DNA of 12,662 nt from Turicibacter sp. UBA7094 (GCA_002493395.1 DKYS01000041.1:1-12662); one strand, 5' to 3'; positions 1-5,898 are shown, counted from the first letter of the stretch. A program made the numbers and translations. The notes: generated from the sequence alone by a model not told the origin.

Positions 1-21
1 ACTGCCTTTTTAATGTATTTG

Positions 22-55
22 AAAAAAGTGGGTTCCCTCTCTTAGGAAAACCCAC
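22..55 (-). terminator. Rho-independent terminator at left edge
   Basis: Read on the minus strand, GTGGGTT (55-49) pairs with AACCCAC (34-28) and is followed directly by six T residues (27-22). The orientation fits minus-strand transcription. The nearest gene upstream already has its own terminator at 209-231, so this one may serve a short transcript from 56-208 or act as a backup. Confidence 0.7.
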
Positions 56-208
56 CTTTAATTGCGTGATAAAAACCTATCGATGATGACGATTACATGG
101 CACTGACGAATGATACACAGTGGTATATATTGCATTCATTTGAAACAATCAAATGAGAGGGGAATCAATGGATTCCAAAATGACGTCTTCATCCCCCATG
201 ACCTCATC
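56..208. other. Intergenic stretch without a convincing gene
   Basis: This stretch lies between two minus-strand terminators. It holds a 7-bp inverted repeat, CATTTGA (137-143) and TCAAATG (149-155), with a 5-base loop. The only open frames are very short: a 23-codon minus-strand frame without a good ribosome binding site, and a 26-codon plus-strand frame from 168 that runs through the opposing terminator. I see nothing else in it. Confidence 0.5.
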
Positions 209-231
209 AAAAAAGGGAGCATCCCGCTCCC
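209..231 (-). terminator. Rho-independent terminator of the 50-residue protein gene
   Basis: On the minus strand GGGAGC (231-226) pairs with GCTCCC (220-215) around a 5-base loop and is followed by six T residues (214-209). It lies about 22 bases past the stop codon of the small basic protein gene. Confidence 0.88.
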
Positions 232-253
232 TCCTCTTTCAATTTTAGTTTTT

Positions 254-406
254 TTACACACGTCCCGCTTTCACATGCCCATGTTTCGCTTTTCCTTGAA
301 TTTCTGGAACGGGTGGCATATCATTTTTCGGATGTTTATTTTTTTTGTTACTTTCAGTTCCATGTGGTTCACTTGGGTCTGGTCGGCGCATTCCTTTTTT
401 AGCCAT
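254..406 (-). CDS. Small basic hydrophilic protein of unknown function (50 aa)
   Basis: Protein family not recognised. The product is 50 residues, starts MAKKGMRRPDPSEPHGTES, ends AKHGHVKAGRV, and is rich in Lys, Pro, His and Arg. It has no signal peptide, membrane segment or cysteine. The reading frame is open for another 32 codons upstream, but I chose the ATG at 406 because an AGGTGA ribosome binding site sits 5 bases before it, while the upstream ATG lacks one. The gene lies about 100 bases after the Crp-family gene and ends before a strong terminator, so it is a compact transcription unit. A sigma-G-like promoter (430-458) precedes it. Size and composition would suit a minor small acid-soluble spore protein, but this is inference from composition and promoter shape. 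Coding is well supported by ribosome binding site, spacing and terminator; function is not. Confidence 0.65.
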   Translation of the reverse strand: MAKKGMRRPDPSEPHGTESNKKNKHPKNDMPPVPEIQGKAKHGHVKAGRV

Positions 407-429
407 CTTTCTCACCTCGCTTTCCTTTA

Positions 430-458
430 TAGGATGAACAAAAATCGACACTTTATCC
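430..458 (-). promoter_or_regulatory. Candidate sigma-G-like promoter for the 50-aa protein
   Basis: On the minus strand GGATA (458-454) is followed after 17 bases by CATCCTA (436-430). The Bacillus sigma-G consensus is GHATR, about 18 bases, CATNHTA; the -10 matches fully and the -35 has one mismatch. It would give a leader of about 20 bases with the ribosome binding site in place. No good sigma-A promoter is seen in the same gap. Such short motifs can occur by chance in AT-rich DNA. Confidence 0.3.
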
Positions 459-505
459 CCTTTTAAAAAAACTTTCCCGCTTATCAAACAATCAATCGTC
501 AACCG

Positions 506-1168
506 TCACAATTCATCCGCTAACAGCCACGACGGATTCACTTTAAACGTTCGGCCGTCCACTTCGGCATGACCTTCCTGCCTTAACTCTTGCAGTAAGC
601 GACTTAATGTTTCTCGACGGATTCCTAATAAATCGGCGATTTCTTGACGTGAAATCGGAACCGTCACCTCTAGCCACCCATTATCATTCTCCGCCTTTTG
701 TTTTAAAAACTGATGCATCCACTTTTTAAAACGCTCCTCCGCCCCCATAAAGACATGATCCGTCATTAACTGTTGCACGCCCTCTAATCGGCGATTCAGC
801 TGTCGAAACCATTCACACGTCGCCTCCTTAGTCGATAAAATCCCCGCTTCTAATAAGGGACGCGGAATTTTGATCACACGCGTTCGCTCAATCGCAATCG
901 CCGTGGCAGGGTAGCGATGCGGTGGATTAAAGAGCGTACTTAACGCCATAAACTGTCCCCCCGTATATAAAGAAAAGATTTTTTCCTGTCCCATTGGTGA
1001 CACCCGAATCACCTTTACTAGCCCTTCACACACGTAATAAACCCCATCTGCCACTTCCGTTTGGAAAAACAACGCCCTATTTTTCTCAACACTAACTTCC
1101 TCTGCCTGCGCCATTAACGCTTTTAAAGCTGACGGATCCATCTTTTTTAATAATGCGTGACGATACAC
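506..1168 (-). CDS. Crp/Fnr-family transcription regulator
   Basis: This is a cytoplasmic DNA-binding regulator of 220 residues, the usual length for the family. Residues about 10-122 form the cyclic-nucleotide-binding-type beta-barrel. A long dimerisation helix follows, then a winged helix-turn-helix near 172-197, including ISRQEIADLLGIRRETLSRL, the classic Crp-type recognition segment. There is no N-terminal cysteine cluster of the Fnr iron-sulfur type, so oxygen sensing by that route is unlikely; the effector cannot be read from sequence. The frame can be read from a GTG at 1177, but that codon overlaps the AAGGAGG ribosome binding site (1183-1177). A GTG at 1168, 8 bases downstream of the site, is a better start; a GTG at 1171 is also possible. 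A palindrome, AGGGA-5-TCCCT (1204-1218), lies just upstream and could be an autoregulatory operator. The target genes are unknown. Confidence 0.88.
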   Translation of the reverse strand: MYRHALLKKMDPSALKALMAQAEEVSVEKNRALFFQTEVADGVYYVCEGLVKVIRVSPMGQEKIFSLYTGGQFMALSTLFNPPHRYPATAIAIERTRVIKIPRPLLEAGILSTKEATCEWFRQLNRRLEGVQQLMTDHVFMGAEERFKKWMHQFLKQKAENDNGWLEVTVPISRQEIADLLGIRRETLSRLLQELRQEGHAEVDGRTFKVNPSWLLADEL

Positions 1169-1203
1169 CACACCCACCTCCTTGATTCGATAAATTCGTT
1201 TAA

Positions 1204-1218
1204 AGGGATATTCTCCCT
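1204..1218. promoter_or_regulatory. Operator-like palindrome upstream of the Crp-family gene
   Basis: AGGGA and TCCCT are separated by 5 bases, about 20 bases upstream of the ribosome binding site of the regulator gene. It does not match the TGTGA-N6-TCACA or TTGAT-N4-ATCAA sites known for Crp and Fnr. It may be a binding site for a regulator of different specificity, or chance. Confidence 0.2.
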
Positions 1219-1343
1219 AACCATTAGCCTCCTTATTTCATCCACACGTAAGCGTCTTCTTTAACCTACCTGTCTTTGATGTTGAAGTCCTCGTTTTTAA
1301 TATCCCCCATTTTTTATGTTAATCACTTTCTTCTCTTAAAAAT

Positions 1344-1380
1344 AAAAAAAGAAAACTCCTTCTGTCAAATCCAGAAGGAG
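1344..1380 (-). terminator. Rho-independent terminator after brnQ
   Basis: On the minus strand CTCCTTCTG (1380-1372) pairs perfectly with CAGAAGGAG (1364-1356) over 9 bp with a 7-base loop. A T-rich tail TTTTCTTTTTTT (1355-1344) follows. It begins only 7 bases after the brnQ stop codon, so the methyltransferase-brnQ transcript ends here. Confidence 0.92.
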
Positions 1381-1386
1381 CACGAA

Positions 1387-2667
1387 TTAATCATTTGATT
1401 TAGTCAGTAAGGTTGCCGTTAAAAAGACTAAAATAGCCGGCAAGCACCATCCTAATCCCATTTCATTGAATGGAAGATAAGCTAATATCGCTTTAAGAGC
1501 CGTGATATCAAAAAGAGTGGCACATGTCGTCAACAGACTCAATCCAAGCACAACATAAACCGTAATCGCAACGACTCGATTCGATTTCACCCATCCACCA
1601 AGAAGCGTTAAGGCAATTAAAACAATAACAACCGGATAAATCACATCGAGTGCCGGTCCGGCTAACGCAATAATTGAATCGACATCATTCGTTGCCATTA
1701 AAATACTTATAACGGTTAAAATAATCGCATGTACCGCATAAGGAATGCGATCGTTAAATAAACGCGTAAAGAACGTCGCACTCGCCGTTAATAAGGCAAC
1801 TGCTGTTGTTAAGCACGCTAAAATAGCTGAAACACTTAAAAAGATTGATCCAAAAGACCCAAACACCGATTTCGTAATATACATGACTAACTGTGTACGG
1901 CTAAACGTCACACTGTCTAACGATGACGTTTGTGCCCCTAAATACATTAATCCACCATAAACAATCGCCAATCCGATGACCGACACCATTCCCGACATCA
2001 AAATCACTTTGGACATACTTTGGCGGTCTTCATACCCTTTAGCTCTAACCGATGATAAAATAATCGACCCGAAAATCATGGCGGCAATAACATCCATCGT
2101 TTGATAACCTTCTTTAAACGATAACGCAAACGCCCCCTCAACGCCAAGCGGTGCAATCTCACCAATTGGCATGATGATTCCTTTAATAATAATTAAAACT
2201 AAGACTGTCAATAAGCCTGGTGTTAAAAACTTCCCGATTAAATCCACAATCGACGTTGGTTTTAACACGAAAAATAAACAAATCGCAAAAAAGATAAGCG
2301 TCGTTAATAATGCATTAGCCCCTGGGAAAAGCGTTGCAATTCCTAATTCAAACGTCGTTGACGCTGTTCGTGGAATGGCGATAATCGGTCCAATCGCTAA
2401 AATTAAAATCGTTGTCGATACTTTTGAAAAGAGCGGACCGACACGCGACGCCATTAACTCATACGATCCTTCCGCACGTGAACACGCTAAAATTCCAAGG
2501 AGTGGAAGCCCAACCCCAGTTAATAAAAAGCCGATTAACGCAGGGAAAAATTGATCTCCCACCATATTTCCTAAAAATGCAGGGAAAATTAAATTCCCAG
2601 CGCCAAAGAACATCGCAAATAACGCAAACCCAATCACAAGTGAGTCCTTAACTAATTTCTGATTCAT
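1387..2667 (-). CDS. brnQ: Branched-chain amino acid:cation symporter (BrnQ/LIVCS family)
   Basis: This is an integral membrane carrier importing leucine, isoleucine and valine with Na+ or H+, about 426 residues as is normal for the family, with around 12 hydrophobic segments. The N-terminal region, with FALFAMFFGAGNLIFPAFLG, is the characteristic BrnQ signature near residues 12-32. Further family features are the glycine- and proline-rich segment after GFLLTGVGLPLLG and the long hydrophobic C-terminal half. The frame is open 12 codons further upstream, but the ATG at 2667 has an AAAGGAGG ribosome binding site 6 bases before it and starts the protein at the usual MNQKLV-type point. It begins 45 bases after the methyltransferase stop with no terminator between them and ends at a strong terminator, so the two genes probably share a transcript. 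A 7-bp inverted repeat (2681-2702) lies just before the ribosome binding site and could affect expression. Family assignment is firm; ion and substrate preference are known only from the family. Confidence 0.95.
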   Translation of the reverse strand: MNQKLVKDSLVIGFALFAMFFGAGNLIFPAFLGNMVGDQFFPALIGFLLTGVGLPLLGILACSRAEGSYELMASRVGPLFSKVSTTILILAIGPIIAIPRTASTTFELGIATLFPGANALLTTLIFFAICLFFVLKPTSIVDLIGKFLTPGLLTVLVLIIIKGIIMPIGEIAPLGVEGAFALSFKEGYQTMDVIAAMIFGSIILSSVRAKGYEDRQSMSKVILMSGMVSVIGLAIVYGGLMYLGAQTSSLDSVTFSRTQLVMYITKSVFGSFGSIFLSVSAILACLTTAVALLTASATFFTRLFNDRIPYAVHAIILTVISILMATNDVDSIIALAGPALDVIYPVVIVLIALTLLGGWVKSNRVVAITVYVVLGLSLLTTCATLFDITALKAILAYLPFNEMGLGWCLPAILVFLTATLLTKSND

Positions 2668-2680
2668 ACCTTTCCTCCTT

Positions 2681-2702
2681 TGGTTACCACACTGCGTAAC
2701 CA
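2681..2702. repeat. Inverted repeat in the brnQ leader
   Basis: TGGTTAC (2681-2687) and GTAACCA (2696-2702) are perfect inverted arms with an 8-base spacer. It sits between the methyltransferase stop and the brnQ ribosome binding site. It has no T-tract, so it is not a terminator; it may be an operator or an RNA stem that protects or separates the brnQ message. Confidence 0.45.
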
Positions 2703-2711
2703 CCTACTCAA

Positions 2712-3653
2712 CTAACGACACATCGTAATATATCGTGTAAATTTTCCTTTCACAGCTGTACACTGCTCTAAAACTTCAAATCCTACCTCTTGTAATTGTT
2801 GGTTCATGTTCACCTGAGTCACAATAATCAATTCATCCGCAATCCGACGGGCTTCTTTAATAATCATCTGTTGAACCTCTGGTGCAATCGGATTAAAATG
2901 CCCATACGGTAAATCAAGAATCGCCACGTCATAATGCTCGTTGATCTCTTGAATATCCCCAATTTGAATGACGGGTTCATACCCATAATGTCTCAAATTC
3001 TCCTGTGCCTTAATGGCCACTTTAGGATTGAGCTCATTCCCAACAATTTGACCTCCTACGGTTAAAACTTCAAGAATAACGGTTCCCGCTCCACAACACG
3101 GATCAATAATGCGTCGATTCATGTCACGTCCTACCGCTAAGTTTGCCACGGCACGGGATACTCGAACACTTAACGAAAACGAATACGAATGTGGTTTATT
3201 TTCATGACTGACCCACTCATTCGAGTTCGTCTCAAGCAATCCAAATAACCACTGACCTTCAAGTTCCGTTAAACCTAACACCTGTTTTGGCTGGTACATG
3301 TCCGCTTCTCCGCCAATTAAGAACCCGATTTCTTTTAAGCGACTTAAACGCTCGTGATAAGATAGCGTCTGCCCTTTCAATCTGAGGAATAAACATTTAA
3401 ACGTCTCAAGATTCAAAGGATTTTCTTTCACTTGTTGATACAATCCCTCATACGTCGGATGTGCATATAAAATGGTAAGACGCTCTTTAATAAATACACT
3501 GCGTGACGGATCAATCGCAAGCGGGGAAAATAAATATTTGCCCGTTAGTTCTTGATTAAACAACACCTTCATTTCTAGACGGCATAAAGATTCTTCACCT
3601 TCTGCATAATTAATGAGGTATAAATAGCCCTTAACTTTTTGTGTCTTCATCAC
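2712..3653 (-). CDS. TRM11/UPF0020-family SAM-dependent RNA methyltransferase
   Basis: This is a cytoplasmic methyltransferase of 313 residues. The C-terminal half has the Rossmann-fold methyltransferase of the UPF0020/TRM11 type. The SAM-binding motif DPCCGAGTVILE is at residues 184-195, an acidic residue ending the next strand is in GNELNP (205-210), and the catalytic motif IV DLPYG is at 247-251 (usual form D/NPPYG; Leu replaces the first Pro). The first 160 residues are less conserved and correspond to the substrate-binding part. Relatives modify guanosines in tRNA (Trm11, Trm14), but the RNA target here cannot be told. The start is a GTG directly followed by ATG; AAAGGA lies 10 bases before the GTG, which suits the GTG slightly better than the ATG. 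A good sigma-A promoter (3704-3733) stands 50 bases upstream, and brnQ follows 45 bases downstream. No functional link with brnQ is evident. Confidence 0.85.
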   Translation of the reverse strand: MMKTQKVKGYLYLINYAEGEESLCRLEMKVLFNQELTGKYLFSPLAIDPSRSVFIKERLTILYAHPTYEGLYQQVKENPLNLETFKCLFLRLKGQTLSYHERLSRLKEIGFLIGGEADMYQPKQVLGLTELEGQWLFGLLETNSNEWVSHENKPHSYSFSLSVRVSRAVANLAVGRDMNRRIIDPCCGAGTVILEVLTVGGQIVGNELNPKVAIKAQENLRHYGYEPVIQIGDIQEINEHYDVAILDLPYGHFNPIAPEVQQMIIKEARRIADELIIVTQVNMNQQLQEVGFEVLEQCTAVKGKFTRYITMCR

Positions 3654-3703
3654 GTTTTAGCCATCCTTTTCTTTGTCATCTTTTCGTCTATACGATATGT
3701 TTC

Positions 3704-3733
3704 ATTATAAAGGACTTGCCTTAACGATTGCAA
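3704..3733 (-). promoter_or_regulatory. Sigma-A promoter for the methyltransferase-brnQ unit
   Basis: On the minus strand TTGCAA (3733-3728) is followed after 18 bases by a perfect TATAAT (3709-3704). It lies about 50 bases upstream of the methyltransferase start and downstream of the terminator at 3777-3824, which fits an independent transcription unit. Confidence 0.75.
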
Positions 3734-3776
3734 CAAAAAAGAAGAAAAAGCGACACTTTCCTTTTGTTTTACCGTC

Positions 3777-3823
3777 AAAAAAAGGAATGATCCCACCTAG
3801 CCTTACGACCGGGGGTCCATTCC
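3777..3823 (-). terminator. Rho-independent terminator between agr-like locus and methyltransferase gene
   Basis: On the minus strand GGAATG (3823-3818) pairs with CATTCC (3789-3784), with CCC/GGG pairing further in across a short internal mismatch. Seven T residues (3783-3777) follow. It can end read-through from the lipoprotein-like gene or a short transcript from 3825-3925. A weak alternative 5-bp pairing (3826-3830 with 3803-3807) would compete with it, but I give that little weight. Confidence 0.7.
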
Positions 3824-3824
3824 T

Positions 3825-3925
3825 ACGTAACGTATATTTAACAAAACACTATCCTATTTTTTTCAATTATTCAATTTCTTCTAAAGGAGCTAAAAAGAGC
3901 TCCCAGGTTTTTAATAAATTTTTTC
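3825..3925. other. Intergenic stretch between two hairpins
   Basis: Together with 3654-3824 and 3926-3984 this forms a gap of about 330 bases without a gene. Besides the features listed separately it holds a small stem, GGAGCT-6-AGCTCC (3884-3901). There is no coding frame with a credible ribosome binding site on either strand. Confidence 0.5.
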
Positions 3926-3975
3926 ATCTTTGGTGAAGATAAGGGGCTCCCAATTTCCTTATCTTCACCAAAGAT
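3926..3975 (-). terminator. Long perfect hairpin after the lipoprotein-like gene
   Basis: A 19-bp perfect inverted repeat (3926-3944 with 3957-3975) encloses a 12-base loop. It starts 9 bases after the stop codon of the 59-aa gene, the place of a terminator, but on the minus strand it is followed by GAAAAAATTT rather than a T-tract. It is therefore better seen as a strong 3'-end-protecting hairpin, or a terminator acting with the true T-tailed one at 3777-3823. The strand is inferred from the adjoining gene. Confidence 0.5.
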
Positions 3976-3984
3976 TTCTAAACG

Positions 3985-4164
3985 TTAACTCGACACTCCC
4001 ATAGGTTCAGCAGGGTTCCCATCCGAACTGACCTTCTCTTCTACTAAATAAATTTCCCGATTTTTCCCTTGCTCGGTCTTAACCTTTAACATTCGGTGAC
4101 ACCCTAAAAGTAATAACACCACCAATAATAAAACCCAAATATATCGCTTGATTCCTTTTCTCAT
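3985..4164 (-). CDS. Small predicted lipoprotein (59 aa)
   Basis: Family not recognised. The N-terminus is MRKGIKRYIWVLLLVV followed by LLLLGC: a positively charged n-region, a hydrophobic stretch of about 14 residues, and a lipobox LLGC with Cys22 as the presumed lipidation site. The exported part would be only 38 residues, polar and charged, ending SSDGNPAEPMGVSS. The alternative is a single-pass membrane peptide. The ATG at 4164 has a purine-rich AGAAGAGAAG upstream but no textbook ribosome binding site, and an in-frame stop lies 24 bases upstream. The gene is third or fourth behind the LytTR regulator and AgrB-like genes, about 290 bases past agrB, and is followed by a 19-bp hairpin. The hydrophobic leader with lipobox and the hairpin support a real gene. 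A role as a secreted signal or pheromone precursor is speculation from position only. Confidence 0.55.
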   Translation of the reverse strand: MRKGIKRYIWVLLLVVLLLLGCHRMLKVKTEQGKNREIYLVEEKVSSDGNPAEPMGVSS

Positions 4165-4330
4165 CCCGTCTTCTCTTCTTTCATCCGTTTAGGAATGACT
4201 CCACCTAAACACTCGTCTCACGCTCTACTCCCTTACCTGTTTTCACTTCTCTATCTGCTTATTCTAATCACCTCTCACCGATGTATTTTTCTCTTTTCTT
4301 CATCACTTGTCGAATATATCATATTTATTT

Positions 4331-4438
4331 TTATTTTGATACCCCTTTGTGCAAACTGGACGATAACTGTTGCAGTTTGGACAAAAGAAACGAAAAAACG
4401 GATTTTTTATTCAAAAAAAAAGAAACAAAGGAAATCAT
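4331..4438 (-). CDS. Possible 35-aa peptide immediately downstream of agrB
   Basis: An ATG lies 12 bases after the agrB stop codon with GAGGAG just before it (spacing only 2 bases, tighter than ideal). The peptide is MISFVSFFLNKKSVFSFLL followed by SKLQQLSSSLHKGVSK: amphipathic or hydrophobic at first, basic and serine-rich at the end. This is where agrD normally sits, but the peptide has no cysteine, no proline and no acidic C-terminal tail, so it is not a typical AgrD; a serine lactone precursor of the FsrD type cannot be excluded. The underlying DNA is a low-complexity A/T stretch, so a chance frame is quite possible. Confidence 0.25.
   Translation of the reverse strand: MISFVSFFLNKKSVFSFLLSKLQQLSSSLHKGVSK
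4352..4379. promoter_or_regulatory. Inverted repeat with internal CAGTT copies downstream of agrB
   Basis: CAAACTG (4352-4358) and CAGTTTG (4373-4379) are 7-bp inverted arms separated by 14 bases. Within the spacer the minus strand carries another CAGTT, placed 11 bases (one helical turn) from the next. LytTR regulators bind paired sites around a GTT core, so this could be an operator for the LytTR protein encoded upstream, although spacing and flanks differ from the AgrA consensus. Confidence 0.25.
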
Positions 4439-4450
4439 TTCTCCTCGTTT

Positions 4451-5011
4451 CTAATTAAAATATTTACCTAAAATTAACAAGGCAGCGATCCAAAAAATCG
4501 CAAAAACCGGATATAACCCAAGCGTGACTCCTCCAAAAATGAGCCATAGTCCTATCATCACGCCTAAGATTCCGAGGGTCATGAACCGAGCCACCCGTTG
4601 ATACTGCCGTTTTTCCTTTTGGGTTAACGGTTTATTCGCATGTTCTAACGGAGCCAATTGATAGATGATGAATCCACTCACCCCTAATAAGGCGAAAACA
4701 ACCCCTGGACTTTCAATCCATGAAACCCTGCTAATCAAAAAAAGTGTTAACGTATAAATACCAGCAAAGGTGAGCGTACATGCCGTATAATTTTTGGCAT
4801 GATACCCGCCAGTAAACTGGCGAAGCGTGCAATAACAGCCTAAAAATAAAAGCGTTCCTCCTACTTGATGAAACATCACGCCAATGATGAACGCAACCAT
4901 CGCATTTACGATAAAGTATAACAAAACTTCACATCCATAACGATAAATTTCATAATCGCAAGCCTCAATCATTTCTTGGCGTAATAATTGAGTCGCAAGT
5001 GATTGAAACAT
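4451..5011 (-). CDS. agrB: AgrB-family peptide-processing membrane endopeptidase
   Basis: AgrB proteins are polytopic membrane cysteine proteases that cut the C-terminal tail off the AgrD precursor and help form and export a cyclic thiolactone peptide. The product is 186 residues, near the usual 180-210. The catalytic pair is visible: His71 in TGGYHA (67-72) and Cys78 in NYTAC, 7 residues apart as in staphylococcal AgrB (His77/Cys84). The conserved PLEHANKPL (121-129) follows, and several hydrophobic segments span 30-60, 82-96, 103-120 and 143-183. The frame is open 19 codons further upstream, but ATG 5011 has AGAAGGAGG just before it. The gene lies 123 bases behind the LytTR response regulator, so they are probably co-transcribed. 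Missing for a full agr system are an AgrC histidine kinase and a clear AgrD. Family call is firm; its peptide substrate is unknown. Confidence 0.92.
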   Translation of the reverse strand: MFQSLATQLLRQEMIEACDYEIYRYGCEVLLYFIVNAMVAFIIGVMFHQVGGTLLFLGCYCTLRQFTGGYHAKNYTACTLTFAGIYTLTLFLISRVSWIESPGVVFALLGVSGFIIYQLAPLEHANKPLTQKEKRQYQRVARFMTLGILGVMIGLWLIFGGVTLGLYPVFAIFWIAALLILGKYFN

Positions 5012-5134
5012 AGCCCCTCCTTCTAAAAGTAACCTCTTTTTAATCAATACAATTCTGACTCTTTCCATCTACTCACGTTGATGTTGTTAAAGCGACATGC
5101 CCCGGTTGATAACAAATGCCTACTCCCAACACAG

Positions 5135-5857
5135 CTAAACCATCTCTCCTAGAGCAATCGTTAAGGCGATTTTAAATCCAGACAAGCGATACTTACTGAC
5201 AGGAACTTCGATTCCACCAGTAACTTTAAGCAGTTGAGAGCCGAGGGACTCGACTTGTTTCAAGTTGACAATGTAACTATTGTGGCACCGATAAAAACTT
5301 GTGCTATCTAATTGTTGGAGTCGATTTTCCATATCGGTAATACTCATTCGGATGGAATAGTTGTCTTTTAGCGTATGAATGATAAGGTTCGGACGTTTCG
5401 TTTTGATGTATAAAATGGAATGCACATCGATTCGATACACGGAATTTTTCTCCCGTAAAACTAACTCAGGCGTTGTTCTCAAGCGTCGCTCCTTTAGACA
5501 GGCTAACACATGACGGGATAATTGTTCCTCACTCGCTGACTTTAAAATGTAGCGATAGGCGCGAACTTCGTATCCTTCTAGGGCATAGTCAAGCACCGAG
5601 GTTAGAAATAAAATATCGACCTGGGTATCATAAATTCTAATTTCTTTCGCCGTTTCAATCCCATTTTTCTGTTTCATTTGAATATCTAAAAAAATCACAT
5701 CTAACTGTTTCGGGTAATTTTTTAATAAGTCTTCCCCTGATTCAAACTCGTAAATACGATAGAAGAATGAAGAATCATCCAGGATGCGTGCTAACATTTC
5801 TTTTAACTTTGAACGAAAAATAGCGTCATCATCACATATCGCGAGATAAATCATCAT
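5135..5857 (-). CDS. LytTR-family response regulator (AgrA-like)
   Basis: This is a two-component response regulator of 240 residues. The receiver domain occupies about 1-120, with acidic pocket DDD at 9-11, phosphoacceptor Asp58 in VIFLDIQM, switch Thr86 in LFLTS and Lys106 in YILKSAS. The LytTR DNA-binding domain spans about 133-234, with the typical YIKTKRPNLIIHT and FYRCHNSYIVNL segments. It has the AgrA/ComE/VirR arrangement and should bind paired 9-bp repeats to activate transcription. The start ATG (5857, followed by a second ATG) has AAAGGGG 6 bases upstream. An extended -10 promoter lies at 5890-5895. agrB follows in the same direction. No histidine kinase gene is adjacent: upstream is an unrelated antiporter gene with its own terminator, so the partner kinase must lie elsewhere or be absent. 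It may regulate agrB, the small genes behind it, or its own promoter. Confidence 0.93.
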   Translation of the reverse strand: MMIYLAICDDDAIFRSKLKEMLARILDDSSFFYRIYEFESGEDLLKNYPKQLDVIFLDIQMKQKNGIETAKEIRIYDTQVDILFLTSVLDYALEGYEVRAYRYILKSASEEQLSRHVLACLKERRLRTTPELVLREKNSVYRIDVHSILYIKTKRPNLIIHTLKDNYSIRMSITDMENRLQQLDSTSFYRCHNSYIVNLKQVESLGSQLLKVTGGIEVPVSKYRLSGFKIALTIALGEMV

Positions 5858-5889
5858 AAGTTCCCCTTTCTAACGGACAAGATGAACTT

Positions 5890-5898
5890 ATTATAACA
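5890..5898 (-). promoter_or_regulatory. Extended -10 promoter of the LytTR regulator gene
   Basis: The minus strand reads TGTTATAAT here, a perfect TATAAT with the TGn extension. No good -35 lies 17 bases upstream, which is usual for extended -10 promoters and may also mean that an activator is needed. The regulator's start codon is about 33 bases downstream. Confidence 0.6.

Noticed and set aside
168..248. Plus-strand 26-codon frame with an AGAGGGG site before its ATG
   Set aside because: It is serine-rich, runs through the minus-strand terminator at 209-231, has no convincing promoter, and would be the only plus-strand gene in the window.
1745..2651. Long plus-strand open frames opposite brnQ
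   Set aside because: They lack ribosome binding sites and mirror the codons of a strongly recognisable transporter gene on the minus strand.
3777..3830. Riboswitch or T-box upstream of the methyltransferase gene
   Set aside because: No T-box sequence or known riboswitch core is seen; the competing stem is only 5 bp, and a complete promoter lies downstream of the terminator.
4195..4458. Plus-strand 87-codon hydrophobic frame downstream of agrB
   Set aside because: Hydrophobicity comes from T-rich DNA opposite an A-rich strand; no ribosome binding site, and it overlaps the end of agrB.
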